Assembly: GCF_030317205.1 (NCBI RefSeq)
Contig: NZ_JASZYB010000005.1
Location: forward strand, 1-64,000
Direction: 5' to 3'
DNA: 64,000 nt
Source of the DNA: Variovorax sp. J2L1-78
GTDB taxonomy: Bacteria > Pseudomonadota > Gammaproteobacteria > Burkholderiales > Burkholderiaceae_C
Shown piece after piece: positions 16,991 to 25,908 of the stretch. The position numbers and the translations under genes were made by a program. Each line of letters opens with the position of its first letter. Position 1 is the stretch's first letter. Under the pieces are notes generated by a model. That model was not told the origin of the DNA, did not search any database, and worked only from the letters and a program-made list of their open reading frames with translations.

Positions 16991-17048
16991 GCTGTCTCTA
17001 CCGGTCTGTGTCGTCTGTCGTTGAATCGCTGGGGGCTGCGCCATGGCC

Positions 17049-19169
17049 TCAGGTGACGAGCCCCATCTCGGGGTCGCTGATGCCATCGGCGCCGGTTTCC
17101 ACGCGGCCGGCAAAGCGGCGCAGGAAGCTGCCGCCCGCGTCGACGTTCGCGCTCACGCTGAAGTCGTACCAGTGCTTGCTGTAGCTCAGGTCCCACTGCT
17201 GCACCAGCAACTGGCCGGGCGCCAGCGCGAAGCTCCACGGGCCGTCCGTGCGGTAGGCGCTGGGCGTGACGGTGACCGTGCAGCTGATGTTGCCGAGGTT
17301 CTGCATCTCCAGGTGCACGTCGCCGTTGGCGGTGTCGTAGCAGACCCGGATCTCGGGCAGTCCGGCCCCGCCCGCGAGCGAGGCCGGCAGCTTGCCGCGA
17401 AAGCGCCGGAAGTAGCCGTTCGGCCCGAACACCGACAGGTCGTAGCCGCCGTCCGCGGCGGGCGCCCAGCTGTCGTTGAGCAGCTTGCCGGGCTCGACCG
17501 TGTAGCGGCGCGGCACCTTGTCGAGCGCGAGGTGGTTGTAGACGTGGTAGACGGCGCCGACCCGGCCCGTGTTGCCGAACACCAGCCAGAACTTCTTGCG
17601 CTCGACGTCGGGCCGGCCGCTGGTGTGCAGCTCGTACGGCAGCGCGCGCGAGTAGCGAACGCCGGTCGCCTGCACCGGCATCGTGCCGGTGCCCGCTGCC
17701 GGTGCCGTCGGCGTCGGATAGAGCAGCTGCTGCGCGATGGCCGCGTCGGCGGCGGCGCTGGTGATGGTCGGCAGCGTCGGCAATGCGGCGTTGGGCGTCG
17801 CGAAGTTGAAGCAGGTGGTCAGGTCGCCGCTGACCGAGCGGCGCCAGGCGCTGATGTTGGGCTCCACCACGCCGAAGCGCGCTTCCAGGAATCGGATCAC
17901 CGAGGTGTGGTCGGACACCTGGGAGTTGACCCAGCCGCCGCGGCTCCACGGCGACACCACGTACATCGGCACGCGCCAGCCCATGCCGTAGGGCGAACCG
18001 AGGTAGGGGGCCTTCAGGTCGTTGCGCTCGCCCAGCGTCGACACCGTGCTCATGCCGGCGTCGGTGCCGTCCGCGTTGCGCGAAGGAATGGCCGGCGGCG
18101 GCATGTGGTCGAAGTAGCCGTCGTTCTCGTCGAACATCAGGAAGAGCACCGTCTTGCTCCAGACGGCCGGGTCGGAGGTCAGCGCATCCAGCACGCGCTC
18201 GGTGTATTCGGCGCCCCACAGCGGCGAGGACGGTCCGGGGTGCTCGGAGTACTTGGCCGGCGCGACGATCCAGCTCACCTGCGGCAGGCGGTCGTTCTTC
18301 ACGTCGTCCGCGAGGGCGTCCAGGTCGCGCGTCGACAGCGCGCGCGTCTTGAGCGACACCTGCGCGGCGGTCGGCGCGGTGGCGTAGTAGGCCTCGCGGT
18401 AGGTGGTGAAGCCCTCGAGCGGGTTGTCGGTGAAGTTGTCGGCCATGTCCTGGTAGATCTGCCAGCTCACGCCGGCCGCCTCCAGGCGCTCGGGGTAGGT
18501 CGTCCAGCTGTAGCCGGGCGCGTTCGCGAGGTCGTCGTTCGTGTTGTCGATGGCCGGGCCGCCGCCCTGGCCCAGCGGGTCGTTGCTGCCGGTCCAGAGG
18601 AACAGCCGGTTCGAGTTGGTGCCGGTCAGTTCGCTGCAGTGGTAGGCGTCGCACACCGTGAAGGCATCGGCCAGCGCGAACTGGAAAGGCATGTCGCTTT
18701 CCTGGTAGTAGCCCAGCGCGCGCGCGGTCTTGGCCGCGACCCACTGGTTCATCTGGCCGCCGTTCCAGGCCTGCTGGCCGTCGGGCCAGCTGTGCGCCAT
18801 CGCGGTGGTGCGTTGTGCGCTGGTGCTGGTCGTGTCGTAGTGGAAGGGCAGGTGCGTGCCGGTGCCCGAGGTCGCGGGCTGGTACCAGACCGGCTTGCCG
18901 TTGGCGAGCGGCACGGGGAAACGATCACCGAAGCCGCGTACGCCGCGCAGCGTGCCGAAGTAGTGGTCGAAGGCGCGGTTCTCCTGCATGAGGATCACGA
19001 CGTGCTTGACGTCGCTGATCGTGCCGGTGTCCTGCGCGGCAGGGATGGCGAGTGCGCGGCGGATGCTCGGTGGCAACAGGCCGAGGGCCGCCGTGGCGCC
19101 CGCGGCGGTGGCTGCGCCGCGCAGGAAGCCGCGGCGGCTGCTGGATACGGAGTCTTGGCTCATGGGCAT
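17049..19169 (-). CDS. Phosphocholine-type phospholipase C, Tat-exported
   Basis: 706 residues. It has a Tat signal (SSRRGFLRGAATAAG), then the bacterial PLC/AcpA-fold catalytic domain with MQENRAFDHYFGTLRGVRGF, DENDGYFDH and SDHTSVIRFLEARFG, and C-terminal tandem beta-sandwich (DUF756-like) domains ending RRFAGRVETG. It hydrolyses phosphatidylcholine or related lipids to diacylglycerol and a phospho-head group. ATGs at 19169 and 19163 are both possible. It starts only 3 bp after the small lipoprotein, so the two are translationally linked. It is paralogous to the enzyme at 23678-25888. Confidence 0.92.
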   Translation of the reverse strand: MPMSQDSVSSSRRGFLRGAATAAGATAALGLLPPSIRRALAIPAAQDTGTISDVKHVVILMQENRAFDHYFGTLRGVRGFGDRFPVPLANGKPVWYQPATSGTGTHLPFHYDTTSTSAQRTTAMAHSWPDGQQAWNGGQMNQWVAAKTARALGYYQESDMPFQFALADAFTVCDAYHCSELTGTNSNRLFLWTGSNDPLGQGGGPAIDNTNDDLANAPGYSWTTYPERLEAAGVSWQIYQDMADNFTDNPLEGFTTYREAYYATAPTAAQVSLKTRALSTRDLDALADDVKNDRLPQVSWIVAPAKYSEHPGPSSPLWGAEYTERVLDALTSDPAVWSKTVLFLMFDENDGYFDHMPPPAIPSRNADGTDAGMSTVSTLGERNDLKAPYLGSPYGMGWRVPMYVVSPWSRGGWVNSQVSDHTSVIRFLEARFGVVEPNISAWRRSVSGDLTTCFNFATPNAALPTLPTITSAAADAAIAQQLLYPTPTAPAAGTGTMPVQATGVRYSRALPYELHTSGRPDVERKKFWLVFGNTGRVGAVYHVYNHLALDKVPRRYTVEPGKLLNDSWAPAADGGYDLSVFGPNGYFRRFRGKLPASLAGGAGLPEIRVCYDTANGDVHLEMQNLGNISCTVTVTPSAYRTDGPWSFALAPGQLLVQQWDLSYSKHWYDFSVSANVDAGGSFLRRFAGRVETGADGISDPEMGLVT

Positions 19170-19172
19170 GTC

Positions 19173-19454
19173 TCAGGGGGCGCAGCGCACCGTCTCGGGA
19201 CGGCGCGCGGGGGTGGGGGACGAGGCTTCGCCGCCGGGCGGCGTGAGCGCCGAGGCGGGCGGCCCGGCGGTCGCCGGGTCGTTGGGCGTGACCATGACGG
19301 TGGAAGATCCGCTGCCGCTGCTATCGCTGCTGCTGCTGCTGCTGCCGCCGCCGCCACCGCAGGCGCTCAGCACCGCGGCAAGGGCCAGTGCGACGGCAAG
19401 CCGCAGGGGCCTGCCCGCCGGGCGGGCGGTCGTCTCGAAAGATGTGATGTGCAC
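19173..19454 (-). CDS. Small Ser/Gly-rich lipoprotein ending RCAP, partner of phospholipase C
   Basis: 93 residues from a GTG start with GGAGG 5 bp upstream. A lipoprotein signal with lipobox LSAC is followed by Gly5-Ser-rich linker, a short Pro/Thr-rich stretch and the C-terminus PETVRCAP. I do not recognise a domain. A similar protein (63 residues, ending PEMRCAP) precedes the second phospholipase C gene. That the pairing and the terminal RCAP are both conserved suggests a function tied to phospholipase export or anchoring. It is too small to be a PlcR-like chaperone. Confidence 0.8.
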   Translation of the reverse strand: MHITSFETTARPAGRPLRLAVALALAAVLSACGGGGGSSSSSSDSSGSGSSTVMVTPNDPATAGPPASALTPPGGEASSPTPARRPETVRCAP

Positions 19455-19465
19455 GGTCGCCTCCT

Positions 19466-21535
19466 TCAGGGAACCAGCGTCGTGAGCGACGTGCCGGAGC
19501 GGCCGATCGACTCGACTTCCGCGTTCGTCAGTGCGCGGTTCCAGGTGCTGAACTCGCCGAAGTCGAAGCGGCCACCGATGGTGTTGCTGGCGTTGCCGTT
19601 GCGGTAGTTCGGGCCATAGCCACCGTCGCCGTCCTCGTTCAGCGAGAAGCCGTTGCCCAGGCCGTTGAGCGCCGCGACGAAGGCGCTGGTCAGCACGGCG
19701 GAACTGCTCTGCATGCCGTACACCGGGTCGTAGGCGTGGTAGGTGACTTTCAGGTTCGGCACGTCCACCGCCATTGCCACGTACACCCAGGTGTTCGCGC
19801 TGAAGCTCAGGTCCTTGTCGCCGAGCCGCCCGCCGCCGCGGCCGATGTTGAAGCGGATCGCACTGCCGTACTGGCCCAGGGCGATGCCGGCGTTGTTGCC
19901 GCTGCCCCAGTTCTTGTTCGACACGATGGGCATGCCCGAGCGCGTCGCGTCGGAGCGGAACCAGAAGCCGAAGGTGAAGGGCGCGCTGGTGCTGGTGACC
20001 TGGCTGGTCGGGATGCGGTAGCCCCCGTCGCAGGCACTGCACACGGTCGGGCCGGCATAGCTGGTCGAGGCCAACGCGGTGTCGGTGCCGGCGAACGGAC
20101 CCTCGCCCGCGGCGGTGTACACCGGTGCCGCGCCGCTGACCCAGGGCGTGAAGGCCTGCGTGCCGCCGATGCGGTCGACCAGCGTCGTCTTCAGCGTGAA
20201 CAGGTGCGTGATGCCGTTCGCCACGCTCGCCAGCAGCGAGATGGGCTTGACATAGTTCAGCGTGGCGCGCAGCGACACCGGCACCTGGTCGGCGACCACC
20301 GTGTAGTCGTAGCTGAAGTAACCGCTGGCGGCCGGTGCCATGGTCGTGTCTTCGAAGGCCAGGGCATTGCCCGGCAGCGTGGCCACTGCGACGCCATCGC
20401 GCAGCACCGTGATGGCGGCGGGCGTCGCGGGCAAGGTCCAGTTCAATTGGATGCCGGTCTGCTTCGCGTTGGTCGTCGCGGCGAGCTGGCGCACGGCCGC
20501 CGCGCCGATCAGCGGGCTGCCGTCCATCCCGTACTGCGTGGCGGCGGGGCGGGCCGACAGGTGGGTGAGTACCGTCGGCGTGACGTCGGTGGCCGCCGCG
20601 TAGGCATACCAGGGTGCGATGTCGGTCGGCAGGCCGGCCGGCAGCGCCGGTGACAGATTGGCCGGCTTGTCGAGTGCGATGACCGTCGCGAGATTGGACG
20701 GGACCGGAATGCCGTCGGCCACACCGGTGGCGCCCAGGCCATGCGTGGTGGTGACGATCACCAGCCAGTCCTCGTTCCGGTGCGCGGCGCGGCGCTTGGC
20801 CAGCGACGCCTTCAGCAGCGCAACCTGGCGGTCGACTTCGGCCAGTGCGTTCTGATAGTCGGTGCCGTAGCCCGCCACGTCGGCGACCTGGGCCGGGCCC
20901 TGGTAGTCCGCCACGATCAGGTCATAGCTGCCGCCCTCGATGGCGGCACCGGCTTCGGACGACACGCAGCTGTCGCTGCCATCGCAGTCCTTGGCCAGGT
21001 CGAGGTAGCCCGCGGCCTTGTCGGCGCGCAGCAGTTGCGGCAGGCCGCTCCAGCTGGCGATGGCCGCGGTGCGCGCGCCGGCGTTGCGCTGCTTGAGCAT
21101 CTTGAAGACGGTGTCGGCCTGGAAGGCCTGGCCTTCGTAGTTCGAGCGGATCTCGTGACGGTCGGCCCAGGCGCCGGTGAGCAGCGTGGCCCACGACGGA
21201 CCAGCGGTCGCCTGCTGTTGCGTGGGCCTTCCCAGGATGCCGCCGGTATAGGCGGGCAACACGGTGCCGAGCCCCTGCAGGCTGGGCACGCGTGCCTCGG
21301 CCATCGCCCGCTGCAGCTCGGTGTAGTGAACGCCGTCGATGCCGATCAACAAGGTCTTGCTCTGTGCCGCAGGGGGGGCAGGGGGCGCGGGGGTGGCCGC
21401 GGTCGGTGGGGGCGGCGTGGTCGTCTCGGCAGGCGCGGGATCGCTGCCGACGCCACCGCCGCCGCAGGCGGTCAGCAGGAGCAGCAGGCTCGCGTGCAGC
21501 GCGGCACGCGCGATGCGGGATCTTGGTGTTTTCAT
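19466..21535 (-). CDS. Lipoprotein: alkaline-phosphatase/phosphodiesterase-fold domain plus LamG-like domain
   Basis: 689 residues. Lipobox LTAC is followed by a Pro/Ala linker and then an alkaline-phosphatase-superfamily domain (about residues 60-330): LIGIDGVHY with the first metal Asp, TAGPSWATLLTGAWADRHE with the nucleophile Thr. The expected GH and DHG metal-binding motifs appear as AGYG and TTTHG, and no later GHG is visible, so catalysis may be lost. A linker domain follows, then a concanavalin/LamG-like jellyroll (about 480-685: FTFGFWFRSD, WVYVAMAVD, GRFDFGEFSTWNRALTNAE). It may bind rather than cleave a polymer or lipid. The 11-bp gap to the small lipoprotein implies co-transcription. 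Confidence 0.8.
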   Translation of the reverse strand: MKTPRSRIARAALHASLLLLLTACGGGGVGSDPAPAETTTPPPPTAATPAPPAPPAAQSKTLLIGIDGVHYTELQRAMAEARVPSLQGLGTVLPAYTGGILGRPTQQQATAGPSWATLLTGAWADRHEIRSNYEGQAFQADTVFKMLKQRNAGARTAAIASWSGLPQLLRADKAAGYLDLAKDCDGSDSCVSSEAGAAIEGGSYDLIVADYQGPAQVADVAGYGTDYQNALAEVDRQVALLKASLAKRRAAHRNEDWLVIVTTTHGLGATGVADGIPVPSNLATVIALDKPANLSPALPAGLPTDIAPWYAYAAATDVTPTVLTHLSARPAATQYGMDGSPLIGAAAVRQLAATTNAKQTGIQLNWTLPATPAAITVLRDGVAVATLPGNALAFEDTTMAPAASGYFSYDYTVVADQVPVSLRATLNYVKPISLLASVANGITHLFTLKTTLVDRIGGTQAFTPWVSGAAPVYTAAGEGPFAGTDTALASTSYAGPTVCSACDGGYRIPTSQVTSTSAPFTFGFWFRSDATRSGMPIVSNKNWGSGNNAGIALGQYGSAIRFNIGRGGGRLGDKDLSFSANTWVYVAMAVDVPNLKVTYHAYDPVYGMQSSSAVLTSAFVAALNGLGNGFSLNEDGDGGYGPNYRNGNASNTIGGRFDFGEFSTWNRALTNAEVESIGRSGTSLTTLVP

Positions 21536-21637
21536 CGGTGGAGCTCGAGCAACAGAAGGGCGCGCGGGCACGTTGTCGCGACGTGTCCGGCTTCGAATCT
21601 GCGGAGGGGCGGTGGGCCGGCCGTCCGCAGGGCGGGA

Positions 21638-22645
21638 TCAGCGGCCGATGTTCTTGGTCCAGGCGCCCAGGATCGCGTCGCGGTCCTTGGCGGACTGGGC
21701 GAAGTCCATCTTGTAGAGCACGGTGCTCAGGTCGACCGGCAGGCCGGCGGCCTTGGCGGCCTTCGACTGCGCTGCGCCAGGGATGGTCACCATTTCCTTG
21801 TACTTGGTGTACAGCGCCGACGCGCCGGGCGACAGTGTCCAGTCGAGGAAGCGCTGCGCATCGGCCTTGTTCTTCGCCTTGGCCATCAGGCCCGAGGCTT
21901 CGAGCTCGTAGCCGGCACCATCGCTCGGGATCACCATCTTGACGGGGTAGCCTTCCTCGATGGACTGCATGGCGGCGAAGGCCAGCGAGGTGCCGATCGC
22001 GAATTCACCCGCGCGCGCCGCCTTGCACGGGCGCGAGCCCGACTTGATGTACTGCGCGACATTGCCGTCGAGCGTCTTCAGGAACTTCCAGCCTTCGTCC
22101 GTGCCCTTGGACTGCAGCAGCGCCGCGATCTGCAGGTAGCCGGTGCCCGAGGACACCGGGTTGGGCATCACGACCTCGCCCTTGTAGACCGGGTTGGTCA
22201 GGTCCTTCCAGCTGGTGGGCATCGGCAGGCCCTTGGCCTTGAGCACCTCTGTGTTGACGCAGAAGGCGCCCACGTAGCCGGTGGTGGTGAACCACTTGCT
22301 GTCGGCGGCCTTGTTGGCGGCGGCCAGCTTGTCGCTGCCCTTGGGCGCATAGGGCTCGAGCAGCGCGGTGATGCGCGGGTCGAGCATGTTGGTCAGGGCC
22401 CAGCCCCAGATCACGTCGTGCTGCGGGTTGGCCGACTCGGCCAGGATGCGGGCACCGAGGTCCCCGGTCGACAGGCGAAGCACCTTCACGTCGATGTCGG
22501 GCATGTCCTTCTTGGCCGCGGCGACGTAGTCCTTGATTTCATCTTCTTCCAGGGCGGAATAGACGGTGAGGGTGCCGGCGTGGGCGGCGCATGCGAGCAA
22601 GGCGGCGACGAGGATCGCGGGACGGAAGCGAGCGGTGGCAGACAT
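21638..22645 (-). CDS. ABC transporter substrate-binding protein (2-aminoethylphosphonate/Fe3+ type)
   Basis: 335 residues. The start is set by AGGAGG 6 bp upstream on the minus strand. A signal peptide (ILVAALLACAAHAG) is followed by the family pattern: LTVYSALEEDEI, DVIWGWALTNML, NPVSSGTGYLQIAALLQ, and a C-terminal FLDWTLSPGAS. It is the first gene after Pho box 1. The gene lies over 4.5 kb from its likely permease and ATPase, with the lipoprotein and phospholipase genes in between, which links hydrolysis and uptake in one unit. Confidence 0.88.
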   Translation of the reverse strand: MSATARFRPAILVAALLACAAHAGTLTVYSALEEDEIKDYVAAAKKDMPDIDVKVLRLSTGDLGARILAESANPQHDVIWGWALTNMLDPRITALLEPYAPKGSDKLAAANKAADSKWFTTTGYVGAFCVNTEVLKAKGLPMPTSWKDLTNPVYKGEVVMPNPVSSGTGYLQIAALLQSKGTDEGWKFLKTLDGNVAQYIKSGSRPCKAARAGEFAIGTSLAFAAMQSIEEGYPVKMVIPSDGAGYELEASGLMAKAKNKADAQRFLDWTLSPGASALYTKYKEMVTIPGAAQSKAAKAAGLPVDLSTVLYKMDFAQSAKDRDAILGAWTKNIGR

Positions 22646-22746
22646 GTGAACCTCCTGGGTGCGGTGATCGGAAATGGGGCGGAACGGGTCGGGGCGCTTC
22701 ACCAATATTGTGCAAATAATTGCGTTTGTGCGAATACTGGTAATTT

Positions 22747-22813
22747 GCAACAATATCCACAAGCACCATCTATGCCACGATCTTGATCGACAGGCATGAC
22801 AACTCTTTGACAA
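22747..22813 (-). promoter_or_regulatory. Pho-box promoter 1 (upstream of the binding protein/phospholipase operon)
   Basis: On the minus strand 22813-22796 reads TTGTCAAAGAGTTGTCAT, two 7-bp PhoB half-sites spaced by 4 bp as in the E. coli Pho box consensus. Ten bp downstream a CAAGAT could be the -10. The whole 66-bp block aligns without gaps to the block at 26163-26229 (about 51 of 66 identities, counted by hand), including the 12-bp identity TGCCACGATCTT. Start codon 22645 lies about 150 bp further on. Confidence 0.75.
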
Positions 22814-22841
22814 CCTGCGCCGCTTGCGGCTCACCTCCGAC

Positions 22842-23630
22842 ATGCCCTACACCGACCCCCTCTCACTCGCCGGCCGTCTGGCCGATGTCGCTGGCACGCA
22901 CTCGCTGGGCAGCTTCCGTACCCGCCTGCAGGTCGACCTCAAGGCCGACGCCAGCCCGGTCACCCTGGCCGACCGTGCCGCCGAGGCCGCCATGCGTGCC
23001 CTGATCAACGAGGAGGCGCCGACGCACGGCATCCTGGGCGAGGAGCACGGCCGCGAGCGCATCGACGCGGCGCATGTCTGGGTGCTCGACCCGATCGACG
23101 GCACCAAGAGCTTCATCACCGGTTCGCCGCTGTGGGGCACGCTCATCGCGCTGGTGCACCAAGGTTCGGTCGATCTCGGACTGATCGACATGCCGGTCCT
23201 GGGTGAGCGTTGGATCGGCCGCCCCGGCCGGGGCTCGCACTGCAACGGGCAGCCGGTTCACACCAGCGGCTGCACGGCGCTGGCGCAGGCCCGCGTCCTC
23301 ACCACGTCGCCCGATGCCTTTGCCCCCGATGAATGGGCCGCCTACGATGCGCTCAGTCGGCGTGCCGCGATGCGCCGTTTCGGTGGCGACTGCTATGGGT
23401 ATGCGCAGCTCGCGGGCGGCCATGTCGATCTGGTGGCCGAATGCCAGTTGCAGCCCTACGACTACATGGCGCTGGTGGGTGTGGTGGAAGGGGCGGGGGG
23501 CGTGATCACCGATTGGCAAGGACGCGCGCTGTCCATCCATTCGAACGGGCGGGTGCTGGCGGCCGCGACCGCGGCGTTGCACCGCGAGGCGCTGTCATGG
23601 CTGGCGACCGTGCCGGACATCGCCGCCTGA
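22842..23630 (+). CDS. Inositol-monophosphatase-family phosphatase (histidinol-phosphatase HisN-like)
   Basis: 262 residues. Li+-sensitive phosphatase fold with metal sites LGEEHG and WVLDPIDGTKSFITG, then RFGGDCYGYAQLAGG and the third-metal region LQPYDYMALVGVVEGAGG. The DPIDGTKSF form is typical of HisN-like histidinol phosphatases, but the position beside a Pho box and two phospholipase operons allows another phosphomonoester. Start ATG 22842 is preferred; an in-frame TTG lies 18 bp upstream. It is divergent from the binding protein gene. Confidence 0.87.
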   Translation: MPYTDPLSLAGRLADVAGTHSLGSFRTRLQVDLKADASPVTLADRAAEAAMRALINEEAPTHGILGEEHGRERIDAAHVWVLDPIDGTKSFITGSPLWGTLIALVHQGSVDLGLIDMPVLGERWIGRPGRGSHCNGQPVHTSGCTALAQARVLTTSPDAFAPDEWAAYDALSRRAAMRRFGGDCYGYAQLAGGHVDLVAECQLQPYDYMALVGVVEGAGGVITDWQGRALSIHSNGRVLAAATAALHREALSWLATVPDIAA

Positions 23631-23638
23631 AAAGGAAA

Positions 23639-23661
23639 ACGGCCCGCGCAGGGCGGGCCGT
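23639..23661 (-). terminator. Intrinsic terminator of the second phospholipase operon
   Basis: A perfect 9-bp stem (ACGGCCCGC / GCGGGCCGT) with a 5-nt loop lies between two convergent genes. On the minus strand it is followed by TTTTCC, making a short U-tract, so it should end transcription of the phospholipase gene; it may also act on the phosphatase gene. Confidence 0.75.
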
Positions 23662-23677
23662 TGCGCTCAGGCCGAAC

Positions 23678-25888
23678 TCACAGCGCGGTCAGGCCCATGG
23701 CCGGATCGCTCACCGACGGCTCGCCGGTCTCGACGCGGCCGGCGAATCGGCGGTAGTAGTTCACGTCGGCGTCGCAGGTGACCTCGAAGTCATACCAGCG
23801 GCCGCTCCCGGCGAGCTCCCAGTGCTGTTCCGCCGTGGCGCCGCCGGCGACCGTCGAAACCCACGGGCCATCCTCGCGGTAGGCCTTCGCGCGGATGCTG
23901 AACTTGGCCGCGTTCTTGCCCGTGTTCGTCATGCTCAGGTAGACGTTGCCGTTGGTGATGTCGTAGCAGACGCGCACCTCCGGCACCGGCGCGTCGCCCG
24001 CGCGCAGCATGTTCAGGTCGCCCTTGAAGTGGCGGTGAAAGCCGTTCGGGCCGAGCACCCACAGGTCGTAGGAGCCGTTGTCGGTCGCGGCGTTCCAGGT
24101 GTCGTCCAGTGCCTTGCCGGCCTCCACCATGTAGCGGCGCGGCAACCGATTGAGGTGCAGCTTGTCGTAGACGTGGAACACGGCGGCCTGCCGGCCGGTG
24201 TTCGAGAACAGCAGCTGTACCGTGCCGCGCGTGGTATCGACCCGCGCACTGGTGTGCAGTTCGTAAGGCAGCGCTCGCGAGGGGCGGGTACCGGTGGTTT
24301 GTGTCGGGCGCACCACGGTGCCGGGCAGTGCGATCTGAGTGAGTGCGTCCTGTGTTGCCCGCAGTGTGTCCGCATCCACCTTCGTCGTACGGCCGGCCAG
24401 CTTGGGCAGCACTTCGGTGTTGGGCGTCGCGAAGTTGAAGGCGCTCGTCAGGTCACCGCATACCGCGCGTCGGAACGGACTGATGTTGGGTTCCATCACG
24501 TTGAAGCGGGCTTCCAGAAAGCGCACCACCGAAGTGTGGTCGAAGGCCTGCGAATTGACCCAGCCGCCGCGGCTCCACGGCGACACCACGTACATCGGCA
24601 CCCGCATGCCGGGGCCATAGACGCGACCGTCCGGTGTGTCTTGCTCCGTCGTACCGGGCGGGTGAGGATGTGTGAACCGCTCGAACGCCACTTCGGCTTC
24701 CGTCAGCGTGGTTTTGCCGGCGGGCGTGCCGTCGGCATTGAGGGACGGCGCTGCGGGTGAAGGCAGGTGATCGAAGAAGCCATCGTTCTCGTCGAAGTTG
24801 ACGATCAGCACGGTCTTGCTCCAGACCTCCGGCACGGCGGTCAAAGCGTCGAGCACCTCCTGGGTGTACCAGGCGCCCTGTACCGGGCTGGAGGGACTCG
24901 GGTGCTCCGAGTAGGTCGACGGTGCGACGATCCAACTGACATTCGGCAGCTTTCGGTTCAGGACATCCTGCTTGAACGTGCCGAGAAAGCCGCCGTCCGG
25001 CATGGTGTTGGCGATGCCCTTGTAGAGCGGGTTGCCAACGTTGTCGGACGCCGGGTCATAGGCGGGCGAAACGACGTTGCCGTCGTGACTCACGGGCTTG
25101 CCGGACGCCTCGTTGGCGCGCCGGTACTGCTTGAAGCCACACAGCGAGTTGTCGGTGTAGTTCGACGGCATGTTCTGATAAACGATCCAGCTCACACCGG
25201 CCTTCTCGAGGCGCTCGGGGTAGGTGGTCCAGTCGTAGCCGCTGGTCGAGGGCCCGATGTCGTCCCATTCGTTGGTGACCATGGCCACATTGGCGGCCGT
25301 GGGGCCGTTGGTCCCGGTCCACAGAAAAGTCCGGTTGCTGTTGGTGCCTGTGTGCATCGCGCAGTGGTAGGCATCGCAAAGCGTGAAGGCGTTGGCAAGG
25401 GCGAACTGGAACGGCAGTTCGGCCTCCTTGTAGTACCCCATCGATTGCGTGAAGGGCGCCTTCGATGTCTCTTTGTAGAGCGGCCATTTGCTGAGGCGAC
25501 CACCGTCCCAGGCGTCCTGACCATCGCTCCAGTCGTGCGGTGTGCCCTTGACGCGCAGCGCGTTGCCCTGAGAGCTGTCGAGGTAGTACGGCGACACGAT
25601 CTGGCCCGCCCGATACTCCTGCTCCCAAACCGTGCGGCCATTCGGCAGTGGGATCGTGAAGCGATCACCGAAGCCGCGCACGCCCCGCATCGTGCCGAAG
25701 TAGTGGTCGAAGGAGCGGTTCTCCTGCATCAGGATCACAACGTGCTCGACGTCGTTGATCGTGCCGGTCTTGTTGTTCGCGGGGATGGCCAGGGCGCGGC
25801 GGATGCTCGGCGGAAAGGCCGCCAACGTGGCGGCGGCGATGCCGGTGGTGGCGGTGTTGCGCAGGAAGTTGCGGCGGGATGTCGTCAT
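23678..25888 (-). CDS. Phosphocholine-type phospholipase C, Tat-exported (paralogue 2)
   Basis: 736 residues. Tat signal TTSRRNFLRNTATTG, catalytic-domain motifs MQENRSFDHYFGTMRGVRGF, DENDGFFDH and FDHTSVVRFLEARFN, and the same C-terminal tandem sandwich domains ending RRFAGRVETG. It is clearly paralogous to the enzyme at 17049-19169 but diverged, with extra residues in the middle. Two paralogues may differ in head-group choice (choline versus ethanolamine) or in haemolytic ability, which is inference. It lies 20 bp after a small lipoprotein gene and is closed by the hairpin at 23639. Confidence 0.92.
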   Translation of the reverse strand: MTTSRRNFLRNTATTGIAAATLAAFPPSIRRALAIPANNKTGTINDVEHVVILMQENRSFDHYFGTMRGVRGFGDRFTIPLPNGRTVWEQEYRAGQIVSPYYLDSSQGNALRVKGTPHDWSDGQDAWDGGRLSKWPLYKETSKAPFTQSMGYYKEAELPFQFALANAFTLCDAYHCAMHTGTNSNRTFLWTGTNGPTAANVAMVTNEWDDIGPSTSGYDWTTYPERLEKAGVSWIVYQNMPSNYTDNSLCGFKQYRRANEASGKPVSHDGNVVSPAYDPASDNVGNPLYKGIANTMPDGGFLGTFKQDVLNRKLPNVSWIVAPSTYSEHPSPSSPVQGAWYTQEVLDALTAVPEVWSKTVLIVNFDENDGFFDHLPSPAAPSLNADGTPAGKTTLTEAEVAFERFTHPHPPGTTEQDTPDGRVYGPGMRVPMYVVSPWSRGGWVNSQAFDHTSVVRFLEARFNVMEPNISPFRRAVCGDLTSAFNFATPNTEVLPKLAGRTTKVDADTLRATQDALTQIALPGTVVRPTQTTGTRPSRALPYELHTSARVDTTRGTVQLLFSNTGRQAAVFHVYDKLHLNRLPRRYMVEAGKALDDTWNAATDNGSYDLWVLGPNGFHRHFKGDLNMLRAGDAPVPEVRVCYDITNGNVYLSMTNTGKNAAKFSIRAKAYREDGPWVSTVAGGATAEQHWELAGSGRWYDFEVTCDADVNYYRRFAGRVETGEPSVSDPAMGLTAL

Positions 25889-25908
25889 GGTGTGTGCTCG
25901 CTAAAGGG

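Noticed and set aside
17043..19607. 854-codon open frame opposite phospholipase C
   Set aside because: Antisense shadow of a well-supported gene in high-GC DNA; low-complexity Ala/Arg/Val/His-rich translation with no motifs.
22842..22842. Pho box 1 as a direct promoter for the IMPase gene
   Set aside because: The half-sites and -10 point to the minus strand; on the plus strand no -10 fits between the box and the ATG, so only divergent influence remains possible.
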